A program made the translations under genes and the position numbers. DNA of 64,000 nt from Frigoribacterium sp. PhB24 (lineage in GTDB: Bacteria > Actinomycetota > Actinomycetes > Actinomycetales > Microbacteriaceae): NCBI RefSeq assembly GCF_003755185.1, contig NZ_RKIC01000009.1, positions 310,001 through 374,000 of the forward strand, read 5' to 3'. Below the pieces are notes generated by a model. The model did not search any database, was not told where the DNA came from, and saw only the letters and a program-made list of their open reading frames with translations. Position 1 is the stretch's first letter; every line of letters begins with the position of its first letter. Below, piece after piece: positions 48,725 to 57,811 of the stretch.

Positions 48725-50256
48725 CAGCGAAGCCGTGTCATGGCGTTGGCGACCGCGACGGCGCGCAAGGGGGCCGCGGCCTTGTTGCGCGCCTCCTGGT
48801 TCTCGGCGACGGGGTCGCTGTCGGCGACGAGTCCTGCGCCTGCCTGGACACGGGCCACGCCGTCCTGCAACAGGACCGTGCGGATCGCGATCGCGACGTC
48901 GGCCGAACCGGCGAAGTCGAAGTAGCCGACCACTCCCCCGTAGACGCCGCGCTGGGCCGGTTCGAGCTCGTCGATGATCTCGAGGGCCCGGGGCTTGGGG
49001 GCACCCGACAGCGTGCCGGCCGGGAACGTGGCCCGGAAGGCGTCGATGGCGTCCCTGCCGGGGGCGAGGTCGCCCTCGACGCTCGACACGAGGTGCATGA
49101 TGTGGCTGAACCGTTCGACCTGCATGAACTCGGTGACCTCGACGGTGCCGGGCGTGCACACCTTGAGCAGGTCGTTGCGGGCCAGGTCGACCAGCATGAG
49201 GTGCTCCGCGCGCTCTTTCTCGTCCGCCGCGAGCTCGTCGGCGTAGCGCTGGTCCTCGTCGGGCGAGGCGCCTCGAGGCTTCGAACCCGCGATGGGATGC
49301 GTGTAGGCACGGCGTCCGTCGACCTTGACCAACGCTTCGGGTGAGGAGCCGACGATCGTGTAGGGCCGACCCTGGACGTCGTCCAGTGTCACGAGATACA
49401 TGTAGGGACTCGGGTTGAGCGTCCGCAGCACCCGGTAGACGTCGAGGGGTTCGGCCGTGACCTCGTGGTCGAAACGCTGGGAGATCACGACCTGGAAGAC
49501 GTCGCCGTCGTGGATGAACTGTTTCGACCGATCGATCGCGTGCGCGTACTCGGCGTCGCTGGAGCGTCGGGTGGGCGTCGCCTCGATCGTCAGGTCGACG
49601 TCGGACAGGAACGCCTCGCTCGGGGCGGCGAGCCGGGACTGCAGGTCGTCGAGGCGGGACTGTGCGTCGGACCAGAGATCGTCGGGCGCGTCGGTGCCGT
49701 CGTTCAGCGCGGTCGCGACGAGCAGGACGGCACCGGTCCGGTGGTCGAGGGCCACGAGTTCGGAGACGAAGCTGAGGGCCTGCGAGGGCACGGTGAACTC
49801 GGCCGGTGGTACGTCGGGCAGGTGCTCGAGCTCGCGGACGGCCTCCCAGCCGATGAAACCGACGAGCCCGCCGGTGAGGGGCGGCATCCCGTCGATGCGC
49901 GGGGTGGCCCATCGGTGGTGCAGGGCGGAGAGCACCTCGAGAGGGCGACCCGTGGCGTCGCCCAGGGCCCGCCCGCGGTCGATGCCGTAGTCGATCCAAC
50001 GGGCCTCGCCGCCGTCCGTCGTGAGCACGCCGAAGGACGAGACGCCGACGAACGACCACCGTGACCAGATGCCGCCCTGAGCCGCCGATTCGAGGAGGAA
50101 GCTGCCGGGCCTGCCGTCGGCGAGCTTGCGGTACACGCCGACCGGGGTCTCGCCGTCGGCGAACAGGTCGCGGACGACGGGCACGACGCGGTGGCCGGCC
50201 AGCCGCTCGTCGAACTGGGCCCGGGTCGTGGAGGTGCGGACAGGAGCGTCAGGCAC
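48724..50256 (-). CDS. trpE: Anthranilate synthase component I
   Basis: Converts chorismate to anthranilate with the TrpG glutaminase. 510 residues. N-terminal regulatory domain has LLESA (about 53-57), where tryptophan binds in homologues; the catalytic domain has SPEALVKV, PIAGSKPRG, DLARNDLLKV and GAGLVADSDP. No glutaminase domain is fused, and trpG and trpD are absent from the window. GTG start overlaps the end of hisI by 8 nt. No leader peptide or attenuator is possible in such an overlap. Confidence 0.96.
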   Translation of the reverse strand: MPDAPVRTSTTRAQFDERLAGHRVVPVVRDLFADGETPVGVYRKLADGRPGSFLLESAAQGGIWSRWSFVGVSSFGVLTTDGGEARWIDYGIDRGRALGDATGRPLEVLSALHHRWATPRIDGMPPLTGGLVGFIGWEAVRELEHLPDVPPAEFTVPSQALSFVSELVALDHRTGAVLLVATALNDGTDAPDDLWSDAQSRLDDLQSRLAAPSEAFLSDVDLTIEATPTRRSSDAEYAHAIDRSKQFIHDGDVFQVVISQRFDHEVTAEPLDVYRVLRTLNPSPYMYLVTLDDVQGRPYTIVGSSPEALVKVDGRRAYTHPIAGSKPRGASPDEDQRYADELAADEKERAEHLMLVDLARNDLLKVCTPGTVEVTEFMQVERFSHIMHLVSSVEGDLAPGRDAIDAFRATFPAGTLSGAPKPRALEIIDELEPAQRGVYGGVVGYFDFAGSADVAIAIRTVLLQDGVARVQAGAGLVADSDPVAENQEARNKAAAPLRAVAVANAMTRLR

Positions 50257-50665
50257 GGGGACCTCCGGTCGGGCCGTCGGAACCGGAAGACCCGGACGAG
50301 GAGGCGGTGGCCGGTTCGAGCGGGTCGACCTCGAAACACGAGTGGGAACCCGTGTGGCAGGCCGCGCCGATCTGCTCGACCGTGACCAGTAGCACGTCGT
50401 CGTCGCAGTCGAGGGCGGCGGCGCGGACGAACTGCGCGTGACCGGACGAGTCGCCCTTCCGCCAGTACTCCTGCCGGGAGCGGGACCAGAACGTGACGCG
50501 TCCCTCGGTGAGCGTGCGACGGAGCGCCTCGGCGTCCATCCAGCCCATCATGAGCACGTCCTTCGTGCCCTCTTGCTGGATGATGGCGGGCAGCAGGCCC
50601 GACGCGTCGAACCGGGCACGGGAGACGACGGGCTCGACCGTCTCGCGCGTCAGCTGGTCGGTCAT
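50249..50665 (-). CDS. hisI: Phosphoribosyl-AMP cyclohydrolase
   Basis: Third step of histidine synthesis, opening the adenine ring. 138 residues; the separate HisE gene confirms that HisI is monofunctional. Metal and zinc ligands are visible as DCDDD (about 91-95) and the two Cys in CHTGSHSCF. The C-terminal 20 residues are Ser/Gly-rich. ATG start. Followed by trpE with an 8-nt overlap, joining his and trp genes into one unit. Confidence 0.95.
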   Translation of the reverse strand: MTDQLTRETVEPVVSRARFDASGLLPAIIQQEGTKDVLMMGWMDAEALRRTLTEGRVTFWSRSRQEYWRKGDSSGHAQFVRAAALDCDDDVLLVTVEQIGAACHTGSHSCFEVDPLEPATASSSGSSGSDGPTGGPRA

Positions 50666-50677
50666 GATGTGCTCCTC

Positions 50678-50706
50678 GGTGCGGTGCGGTGCGGTGCGGT
50701 GCGGTG
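50678..50706. repeat. Pentanucleotide tandem repeat (GGTGC)5
   Basis: Five exact copies of GGTGC plus GGTG in the 84-nt gap between hisF and hisI. It ends 13 nt before the hisI ATG (minus strand), so a change in copy number would alter the spacing of the leader or ribosome site but not a reading frame. Confidence 0.85.
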
Positions 50707-50749
50707 TCGGGTGGTGGTCTGCGTTCTCGGTGGAGGGTGACCGGCCACC

Positions 50750-51541
50750 TCAGCGGACGACGGCTCCTGACCGCGCCAGCTCGTCCTTGACCTGGCCGAC
50801 GGTGAGTTCGCCGTTGTGGAAGACCGACGCCGCGAGCACGGCGTCGGCGCCCGCTTCGATGGCGGGGGCGAAGTGCTCGAGCCGACCCGCGCCTCCGGAC
50901 GCGACGACCGGGACACGACTGAGCTCACGCATGGCGCGGACGAGTTCGAGGTCGAAGCCCTGTTTGGTGCCGTCGGCGTCGATCGAGTTGACGAGCAGTT
51001 CGCCCGCCCCGCGTTCGACGGCCTCACGAGCCCAGTCGAGGGCGTCCAGGGTCGTCTCGGTGCGGCCGCCGTGGGTCGTGACGACGAAGCCCGACGCGGT
51101 CACGGTCGACCGCTTGACGTCGAGCGAGAGAACGACCGCCTGGGCTCCGAAGCGGTCGGCGATCTCGCCGATGAGGTCGGGTCGGGCGATGGCCGCGCTG
51201 TTGACGCCGATCTTGTCGGCCCCGGCCGCCTGCAGGCGAGCGACGTCGTCGGTGCTGCGCACACCGCCGCCGACGGTCAGCGGGATGAAGACCTGCTCGG
51301 CCGTGGCTCGGACGACGTCGTAGGTGGTCGACCGTTCGTCGACCGTGGCCGTCACGTCGAGGAAGGTGATCTCGTCCGCACCTTGCTCGTAGTAGGTGCG
51401 GGCCAGTTCGACCGGGTCGCCCGCGTCACGCAGGTCGAGGAAGTTGACGCCCTTCACCACGCGACCGGCGGCCACGTCGAGGCACGGGATGACCCGGACG
51501 GCGAGGGACGGGGCGACGGCGGTCGCGTCGTCGGCGGGCAC
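50750..51541 (-). CDS. hisF: Imidazole glycerol phosphate synthase subunit HisF
   Basis: Cyclase subunit joining ammonia from HisH to make imidazole glycerol phosphate and AICAR. 263 residues, (beta-alpha)8 barrel. RVIPCLDV near residue 16 has the first catalytic Asp; [11 protein letters not shown] has the second. GTG start 2 nt after hisG. HisH and HisA are elsewhere. Confidence 0.96.
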   Translation of the reverse strand: MPADDATAVAPSLAVRVIPCLDVAAGRVVKGVNFLDLRDAGDPVELARTYYEQGADEITFLDVTATVDERSTTYDVVRATAEQVFIPLTVGGGVRSTDDVARLQAAGADKIGVNSAAIARPDLIGEIADRFGAQAVVLSLDVKRSTVTASGFVVTTHGGRTETTLDALDWAREAVERGAGELLVNSIDADGTKQGFDLELVRAMRELSRVPVVASGGAGRLEHFAPAIEAGADAVLAASVFHNGELTVGQVKDELARSGAVVR

Positions 51542-51543
51542 GG

Positions 51544-52383
51544 CTACAGCCTCGCGGCGTGGATCGGGCTGACCAGGATGGCCCGGGCGCCGAGGTCGTA
51601 GAGGGCGTCCATCACCTGGTTCGTGTCGGCCCGCGGGACCATGACCCGGACCGCGGCCCAGTCGCGATCGTGCAGCGGCGACACGGTGGGTGATTCCATA
51701 CCGCCGGCGACGGCCGTGGCGGCGTCGAGCCTGTCGACGGGGACGTCGTAGTCCATCAGGACGTACTGACGGGCGACGAGGACGCCCTGCAGGCGCCGGT
51801 GGAGGACGGCGAGACCGTCGACCTCGGCGTCGGAGGAGATGAGGACGGCGGTGGACTCGAGGATGACCGGCCCGAAGATCTCGAGCCCGGCGGCGCGCAG
51901 GGTGGCGCCCGTCGACACGACGTCGGCGACGGCGTCGGCGACACCCAGTTGGACGGCGCTCTCGACGGCACCGTCGAGGGGTACGAGGGTCGCGGTCACT
52001 CCGTGGCTCTCGAGGAACGAGCCGACGAGCCCCGCGTAGCTCGTCGCGACCCGGGTGCCCTGCAGCTGTCGCAGATCGGCGAAGCGACCGGGAGGGCCCG
52101 CGAAGCGGAAGGTCGAACCGCCGAAGTCGAGGGGCGCGACCTCATGGGCCGGCGAGTGCGAGTCGAGCAGCAGGTCTCGGCCCGTGATACCGACGTCGAG
52201 GGCGCCCGATCCGACGTACGTGGCGATGTCGCGCGGGCGGAGGTAGAAGAACTCGACGCCGTTGCGAGGGTCTTCGACGTGGAGGGTCTTGGGGTCTCGA
52301 CGACCGGTGTAGCCGGCTTCGGCGAGCATGGCGGAGGCGGTCTCGCTGAGCGAGCCCTTGTTGGGCACTGCGACGCGGAGCAT
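51544..52383 (-). CDS. hisG: ATP phosphoribosyltransferase (long form)
   Basis: Committed step of histidine synthesis. 279 residues, the long form with a C-terminal ACT-like domain for histidine feedback, so no HisZ is needed. Visible: [11 protein letters not shown] start, ITGRDLL near residue 70, and the PRPP-binding [13 protein letters not shown] (about 157-169). ATG start. Close to hisE (64 nt) and hisF (2 nt). Confidence 0.96.
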   Translation of the reverse strand: MLRVAVPNKGSLSETASAMLAEAGYTGRRDPKTLHVEDPRNGVEFFYLRPRDIATYVGSGALDVGITGRDLLLDSHSPAHEVAPLDFGGSTFRFAGPPGRFADLRQLQGTRVATSYAGLVGSFLESHGVTATLVPLDGAVESAVQLGVADAVADVVSTGATLRAAGLEIFGPVILESTAVLISSDAEVDGLAVLHRRLQGVLVARQYVLMDYDVPVDRLDAATAVAGGMESPTVSPLHDRDWAAVRVMVPRADTNQVMDALYDLGARAILVSPIHAARL

Positions 52384-52447
52384 GGGTTTCTCTGTCTGCT
52401 GGGGCGCCGCGTGGGCGGCGTGACGAACGGGAGTGACGGAGGCCGAC

Positions 52448-52711
52448 TCAGAGATGTCGGTAGACGTCGGCCGGGGTGATGCCCTTGGCGATCATCATGA
52501 CCTGCACGTGGTAAATGAGCTGGGAGATCTCTTCGGCGGTCGCGACGTCGCCCTCGTACTCGGCGGCCATCCAGACCTCGGCGGCCTCTTCGACGATCTT
52601 CTTGCCGATCTGGTGCATGCCGGCGTCGAGCTCGGCCACGGTGCCCGACCCGTCGGGCCGGTCGCGGGCCTTGTCGCTGAGCTCGAGGTACAGGTCGTCG
52701 AAGGATTTCAC
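52448..52711 (-). CDS. hisE: Phosphoribosyl-ATP pyrophosphatase
   Basis: Second step of histidine synthesis. 87 residues, all-alpha MazG-like. [13 protein letters not shown] (about 37-49) holds the Mg-binding Glu residues; [12 protein letters not shown] is the second helix. GTG start overlaps the rpe stop (GTGA). With hisG and hisF it makes up the local his set. Confidence 0.96.
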   Translation of the reverse strand: MKSFDDLYLELSDKARDRPDGSGTVAELDAGMHQIGKKIVEEAAEVWMAAEYEGDVATAEEISQLIYHVQVMMIAKGITPADVYRHL

Positions 52712-53373
52712 GACGTCAAGGCTACCGTCGCGGCGGCCGCCCGGAGTGCAGCGATGTTGTCGACGGGCGACCCGCTGTACACGGCGGACCCGGCGACGAC
52801 GGTGTCGGCACCGTTCTCGACGGCGGTGACGATGGTCTCGGTCGTGATGCCGCCGTCGACCTCGAGCCAGACGTCGAGTCCGGAGGCGCGCACGGCGTCA
52901 CGGGCTCGGGCCAGCTTCGCCATCGTCTCGGGCATGAAGGACTGCCCGCCGAACCCCGGCTCGACGGTCATGACGAGGATCATGTCGTACGCGTCGAGGG
53001 TCTGCAGGTAGGGCTCGAGGTCGGTGCCGGGCTTGACGGCGACGGAGGCGCGGGCACCGTTGCTGCGGATGGCGCGCGCCGTCGAGACGGGGTCGGCCGC
53101 GGCCTCGGCCGAGAAGGTCACCGAGAAGGCACCCGTCTCGGCGTAGCGGGGCGCCCAACGATCGGCGTCGTCGATCATGAGGTGCAGGTCGAGCGGCACC
53201 GGGCTGACCTCGCCGAGACGCTGCACGACGGGCAGGCCGAGCGTGAGGTTGGGCACGAAGTGGCCGTCCATGACGTCGACGTGCACGAGGTCGGCGTCGG
53301 CGATGCGCTGAAGGTCACGTTCGAGGTTGGCGAAGTCGGCCGAGAGGATGCTGGGGCTGATGCGGATCGACAC
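52708..53373 (-). CDS. rpe: Ribulose-phosphate 3-epimerase
   Basis: Interconverts ribulose 5-phosphate and xylulose 5-phosphate, complementing Tkt and Tal at the left of the window. 221 residues. SPSILSADF (7-15), [12 protein letters not shown] (about 31-42) with metal-binding His and Asp, [12 protein letters not shown] (about 135-146), and a late VDGGI. GTG start, 9 nt after rsmB. Confidence 0.97.
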   Translation of the reverse strand: MSIRISPSILSADFANLERDLQRIADADLVHVDVMDGHFVPNLTLGLPVVQRLGEVSPVPLDLHLMIDDADRWAPRYAETGAFSVTFSAEAAADPVSTARAIRSNGARASVAVKPGTDLEPYLQTLDAYDMILVMTVEPGFGGQSFMPETMAKLARARDAVRASGLDVWLEVDGGITTETIVTAVENGADTVVAGSAVYSGSPVDNIAALRAAAATVALTS

Positions 53374-53382
53374 GGGACGAGC

Positions 53383-54753
53383 CTACCGTCCGGCGCGTTT
53401 CTCGATCAGGGCGACGAACATGGCGTCCGTCCCGTGGCGGTGGGGCCAGAGCTGGACGAACGGCGCCGACGCGAGGTCGACGGGCCGACCGGCGATGCCG
53501 TCGACGCCGGCCGTGGCGTCGAGCAGGACGAAGTCGTCACCACGGCCTCGGAGCCCCGTCTCGACGATGCCACGGGTCTCGGCCGTGTGGGGCGAGCAGG
53601 TCACGTAGGCGAGGACTCCCCCGGGCGCCAACGCGTCCAACGCGCTGGCGAACAGGCGTGACTGCAGGGCCGTCAGCTGTCCGACGTCGGCCGGCTGCTT
53701 GCGCCACCGGGCCTCCGGCCGCCGTCGCAGCGCGCCGAGACCGGTGCAGGGCGCGTCGAGGAGGATGCGGTCGAAGCCTTCGGGCTGCTCCGCCCCGAAC
53801 CTGGTGGCATCCCCTTCGAGCACCTCGACGTCGCCGGGAACGGCCTCGAGGGCCTGCCGGACGAGGCCCGCTCGGGCCGGGACGAGTTCGTTGGCGACGA
53901 GGTGGGCACCGACCCGGGCGGCTTCGGCACCCAGCAGGGCGGCCTTCCCGCCCGGGCCCGCGCACATGTCGAGCCAGCGTTCTCCGGCCTGGGCGGGCCG
54001 GTGACGGCTGAGCAGCAGCGCCGCGAGCTGCGACCCCTCGTCCTGAACGCGGGCGCGACCCTCACGGACGGCCGTCTGCTGGGCCGGATCACCCCCGCCG
54101 CTGGTCGCGGCGAGGGGCGAGAGGCGCCCGCTCGGGGCCCCGAGCTCGGAGACCTCGGCGAGCCCGGGAAGGGCTACGAGGCTGACCTTGGGGGCATCGT
54201 TGTCGGCCGACAGCAGATCGACGAGCTCGTCCTCTCGGCCCTCGGCGGCCAACGAGCGGCGGAACGCCCGCACCACCCAGGCGGGGTGCGACCATTCGGC
54301 CGCCAGACGGTCGTCGTCGCCGGTCGTGCCGGCCAGGACGCGATCGCGCCACTCGTCGGGCGTCGACCTCGAGATGGTGCGGAGCACGCCGTTCACGAAA
54401 CCCGTGCCCGAGCGGCTGCCCACCTGACGCGCGAGCTCGACGCTCTCGTCGACGGCGGCATGGACCGCCACCCGCGTGGAGAGCAATTGGTGCGCGCCGA
54501 GTCGCAGGACGTCGAGGAGCGCGGGGTCGATCGCGTCGGTCCCCCGGCGGGCGGCCAGCGAGATGACGCGGTCGTAGTACCCCCGGAGGCGCAGGGTGCC
54601 GTAGGTCAGTTCGGTCGCGAGCCCTGCGTCCTGGGCCCCGAGGCGGGCCCGGACGATGCGTTGCGGGAGCAGCAGGTTCGCGTACGCGTCGTCGTGCTCG
54701 ACGGCCCGGAGGACGTCGAGGGCGACCTGGCGGGCGGGTTGGACTCGGCTCAT
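53383..54753 (-). CDS. rsmB: 16S rRNA m5C967 methyltransferase RsmB
   Basis: 456 residues: N-terminal NusB-like RNA-binding domain (about 1-135) and a SAM-dependent methyltransferase domain. MCAGPGGKAALLGA is motif I, DAPCTGLG holds the helper Cys, and VTCSPH the nucleophilic Cys. ATG at 54753 overlaps the fmt stop (ATGA); the longer frame would overlap fmt. fmt-rsmB order is conserved in bacteria, tying initiation and ribosome modification together. Confidence 0.95.
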   Translation of the reverse strand: MSRVQPARQVALDVLRAVEHDDAYANLLLPQRIVRARLGAQDAGLATELTYGTLRLRGYYDRVISLAARRGTDAIDPALLDVLRLGAHQLLSTRVAVHAAVDESVELARQVGSRSGTGFVNGVLRTISRSTPDEWRDRVLAGTTGDDDRLAAEWSHPAWVVRAFRRSLAAEGREDELVDLLSADNDAPKVSLVALPGLAEVSELGAPSGRLSPLAATSGGGDPAQQTAVREGRARVQDEGSQLAALLLSRHRPAQAGERWLDMCAGPGGKAALLGAEAARVGAHLVANELVPARAGLVRQALEAVPGDVEVLEGDATRFGAEQPEGFDRILLDAPCTGLGALRRRPEARWRKQPADVGQLTALQSRLFASALDALAPGGVLAYVTCSPHTAETRGIVETGLRGRGDDFVLLDATAGVDGIAGRPVDLASAPFVQLWPHRHGTDAMFVALIEKRAGR

Positions 54754-55739
54754 GAGGTGCTCTTCGTGTCGATGGCGGGGTCTGCGGCGGTGTCGGCCGG
54801 GGCGGCAGAGGTGGGTACGGTCACGCGACGGTCCACGCCGGCGGGCAGCCCTCGCCACCAGTCGGCTGCAGGCATCTCCTTCTTGCCGGCCGGTTGCACC
54901 CGGACGAGCTCGACCGGCGAGGAAGCCGTGCCCAACAGCAGACGGCGGCCGCGGGACTCGAGGCGACCGGCCTCGAGAGGCGCCTCGTCCCCCGACGTCA
55001 CCCGCGCCTCCGTGATCTTGAGGCCGACGCCGTCGAGGTCGACGCGGGCACCGGGTTCGGGCGTCACGCCGCGGAAACGGCTGATCAGCTCGGCCGCCGA
55101 TCGGGAGGCGTCGAGAACCCCGTCGGCGAGGGTCAGCTTGGGGGCGAGCGTGACCTCGCCGGTCTGGGGTCTCGGCACGGCCGTGCCGTCGGCGAGGCGG
55201 GCGACGACGTCGACCAGTAGGGCGGACCCGGTCTGCGCCAGCTCGGCGAGGAGTGACCCGGCGGTCTCGGTGCCGTCGAGGGGACGCTCGAGGGTGCCGT
55301 AGACGTCACCGGCGTCGAGCTCGGGGACGAGCTGGAACACCGCCGCGCCCGTCACGGCGTCGCCCGCCATGAGCGATCGCTGAACGGGTGCCGCACCACG
55401 CCAGGCGGGAAGCAGGGAGAAGTGCAGGTTGATCCAGCCGAGCCGGGGCGCCCCGAGCAGGGGCTCACGCAACAGGGCCCCGTAGGCGACGACGACGCCG
55501 AGGTCGGCCTCGAGCGTCGAGAGCTCGGCCGTGACCTCGGGCGTGATGCGCCGGGCCTTGACGACGCGGAGGCCGAGGCGGTCGGCCTCGACCGCGACCG
55601 GTGTGGGGGTGAGGACGCGCTTCCGCCCCTGGGGGGTGTCGTCGCGGGTCAGCACGGCGACGACCTCGTGCGGGCCGTCGGCCAGGGCGGTGAGCGAGGG
55701 GACGGCAGCTGCTGGGCTGCCGGCGAAGACGAGGCGCAT
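54750..55739 (-). CDS. fmt: Methionyl-tRNA formyltransferase
   Basis: Formylates initiator Met-tRNA. 329 residues. FSLLPAWRGAAPVQ (about 105-118) is the formyl-donor signature with catalytic His and Asn nearby (INLHFS), and GVVVAYG precedes it. C-terminal tRNA-binding domain present, ending in a Thr/Ala-rich stretch. ATG start 15 nt after priA. Confidence 0.96.
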   Translation of the reverse strand: MRLVFAGSPAAAVPSLTALADGPHEVVAVLTRDDTPQGRKRVLTPTPVAVEADRLGLRVVKARRITPEVTAELSTLEADLGVVVAYGALLREPLLGAPRLGWINLHFSLLPAWRGAAPVQRSLMAGDAVTGAAVFQLVPELDAGDVYGTLERPLDGTETAGSLLAELAQTGSALLVDVVARLADGTAVPRPQTGEVTLAPKLTLADGVLDASRSAAELISRFRGVTPEPGARVDLDGVGLKITEARVTSGDEAPLEAGRLESRGRRLLLGTASSPVELVRVQPAGKKEMPAADWWRGLPAGVDRRVTVPTSAAPADTAADPAIDTKSTS

Positions 55740-55754
55740 GGGGTTCCTGGTGGT

Positions 55755-57809
55755 TCAGTCGGCGAACGGCTCGACGTCGTCGAACCGCACTCTGAGTGTA
55801 GGGACGGCCCGTGCCCGCTTCTGACCGAGGGCCTTGCGACGGTCGGTCGCCGCTCGGATGACCTGCGAGCGCAGGGCGAGGGCCACGTCATGACCGCGCG
55901 CGTAGTCGAAACGGACGATGGCCCTCACCCCCGCCGGATCGACGTCGACCGGGCCGAGGGTCTCGGTGCGGACCTCGTCGGGGAGGTCGTCGAGTGCGCG
56001 CGCGACGGTCTCGACCGCGCCGGTCACGGTGGCCACGCGGACGGCCGGCGGGAAGCGCAGGACGCGACGGTCGGCGAGCTCGGCGGAGACGAAGCGGGCG
56101 AGCTCCCACGTGGCGAGGGCGGAAGCGATCGCCCCGCCCACGCCCACCAGGACGACCGGCGCGCGCCGTGCCGCGAGTGCCGTGGCGTTCGCCCACCAGC
56201 GCAGGCAGTCCTCGGCGACGCGGAGGCTCTCTCTGGCGAGCATGCGTTCGCCGTCGAGCAGCAGGACCGCCCGGTAGCCACCGGGCGCGACCGGCTCCGC
56301 ACCGCGAGTCGCGACGACGATCGCCGGGGCATCGTCGACGTGGGTCAGAGCCCGGGCACCGTCCGACACGATGATCCGGACGCCGGGGAACGCCTTGCCG
56401 AGCTCGTCGGCCGTCCGCGACGCGCCCGTGCCGACGGCACGCATGCGGGTGCCTTCGCAGGTGCGGCAGTGCCACGAGACGGCGAGGGCGCCGCACCAGG
56501 CGCACGACGGGGTCGCGCCTCGCTCGCGCTGCTGGAGCGGTCCGTTGCAGCGGAGGCACCGCGCCGTGTCGCCACAGTCGACGCATGCCAACCGGGGCGA
56601 GTAGCCCGGCGAGGCGACCTGGATCAGCACCGGCCCGTGCTCGACGGCCGCCCGGGCCTCGGCGTAGGCCGAGGACGGGATGCGGGCCTGAGCGGCGAAG
56701 CCGTCGGAGGCGGCCTGCCGGACGGTGGGCACGACTCTGGGCTGGTAGCGGGGATCGGGACGGACCTCGGCGAGGAAGCCGATCTCGACGAGGCGCTGCA
56801 CGTCGGTGCTGCGGGAGTGCCCGAGGAAGACGAGCGCGCTCTCTTGCTGGGTCTGCCGGAGCAGCGCGGTGTCGCGGGCGTGCACGTAGGGCGCGAGGGG
56901 TTCGCTGAAAGACGGGTCGCCGTCGTCGAACACCACGATGACGCCGAGGCGTGTCGACGGCGCGAGGAGGACGGACCGGTTGCCGACGACGACCACGGGC
57001 TCGTCGCCCCGGGCGCGGAGCAGCGCCCGATAGCGGTCGGCGTTGGACTGCCGGGAGTCGAGCCGCACGACGCGGTCGGGCGGGAGGACGGCCGCGAGGG
57101 CCTGGAGCACGTGTTCTTCGTCGCGGTAGTCGGGGACGGCGACGACGGCGTTGTCACCGGCCGCCAGCGAGACGGCGGCGAGCTGTGCGGCTGTCAGTGC
57201 CCAGTGCCCGACCCACGATCCGTCCGGCAGCTCGACGAGCAGTGGGACGGCATCGACCGCCGCCCGACCCCGAGCCGCCACGAGCCCGGCGAGGTCGGTG
57301 GACCGGTAGCCCACGACGACCGGCACGGGCCCGTGGTCCTCGACGCTCGGGTCGACGTCCGTCGGTGACGTGGACGGGTCGACGACCTCCGGGTGCCGAG
57401 GGGACGCGTTCTCGGCGCCCGCCAGGTGTGCCTTCTCGACCCGGACCTGGCGCGGAGGCACGGCCAATCGGACGACGTCGCTGGCCGACCCGCCGGCCCG
57501 GTCGGCCAGGGCCCGGGCGAGTCTCCACACCTCGGGCGCCAGGACGGACACGGTCGACACGACGTCGTCGATCTCGCTCAGGTCGCCGCCGTGCTCGGAC
57601 GACGAGGCCGTCTCGACGACGAACCCGTCGGCGATGCGCCCGGCCGAACGGAGGGGCACCCTGACGCGGATTCCGGGTGTGATCTGCTCGCGCAGTCGCT
57701 CGGGCACCGCGTAGTCGAACAACCGGTCCAGCTGCGGCAGGGGTGACTCGACCATCACCCGGACGACGCGCGGGCCGCCCCCGACGGGCGTGTCGGCGAC
57801 CGCCGGCAC
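55755..57809 (-). CDS. priA: Primosomal protein N' (PriA), helicase motifs degenerate
   Basis: 684 residues. Replication-restart protein. The N-terminal DNA-binding domain (VPLRSAGRIADGFVV) and the zinc cysteines (CVDCGDTARCLRC, CAWCG, CRTC) are intact, but the ATPase core is not: where GxTGSGKT is expected the sequence reads SLAAGDNAVVAVP, and the DEEH box is replaced by FDDGDPSF. Actinobacterial PriA proteins are known to lack these motifs, so helicase activity is unlikely here. GTG start 2 nt after metK. The gene is usually annotated as probable replication restart protein. Confidence 0.9.
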   Translation of the reverse strand: MPAVADTPVGGGPRVVRVMVESPLPQLDRLFDYAVPERLREQITPGIRVRVPLRSAGRIADGFVVETASSSEHGGDLSEIDDVVSTVSVLAPEVWRLARALADRAGGSASDVVRLAVPPRQVRVEKAHLAGAENASPRHPEVVDPSTSPTDVDPSVEDHGPVPVVVGYRSTDLAGLVAARGRAAVDAVPLLVELPDGSWVGHWALTAAQLAAVSLAAGDNAVVAVPDYRDEEHVLQALAAVLPPDRVVRLDSRQSNADRYRALLRARGDEPVVVVGNRSVLLAPSTRLGVIVVFDDGDPSFSEPLAPYVHARDTALLRQTQQESALVFLGHSRSTDVQRLVEIGFLAEVRPDPRYQPRVVPTVRQAASDGFAAQARIPSSAYAEARAAVEHGPVLIQVASPGYSPRLACVDCGDTARCLRCNGPLQQRERGATPSCAWCGALAVSWHCRTCEGTRMRAVGTGASRTADELGKAFPGVRIIVSDGARALTHVDDAPAIVVATRGAEPVAPGGYRAVLLLDGERMLARESLRVAEDCLRWWANATALAARRAPVVLVGVGGAIASALATWELARFVSAELADRRVLRFPPAVRVATVTGAVETVARALDDLPDEVRTETLGPVDVDPAGVRAIVRFDYARGHDVALALRSQVIRAATDRRKALGQKRARAVPTLRVRFDDVEPFAD

Positions 57810-57811
57810 GG

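Noticed and set aside
48738-49310. 190-residue minus-strand frame within trpE
   Set aside because: Out-of-frame shadow with Ser/Arg/Pro-rich, unstructured composition.
50249-50280. trp attenuator or leader peptide before trpE
   Set aside because: trpE starts inside hisI, leaving no room for a leader.
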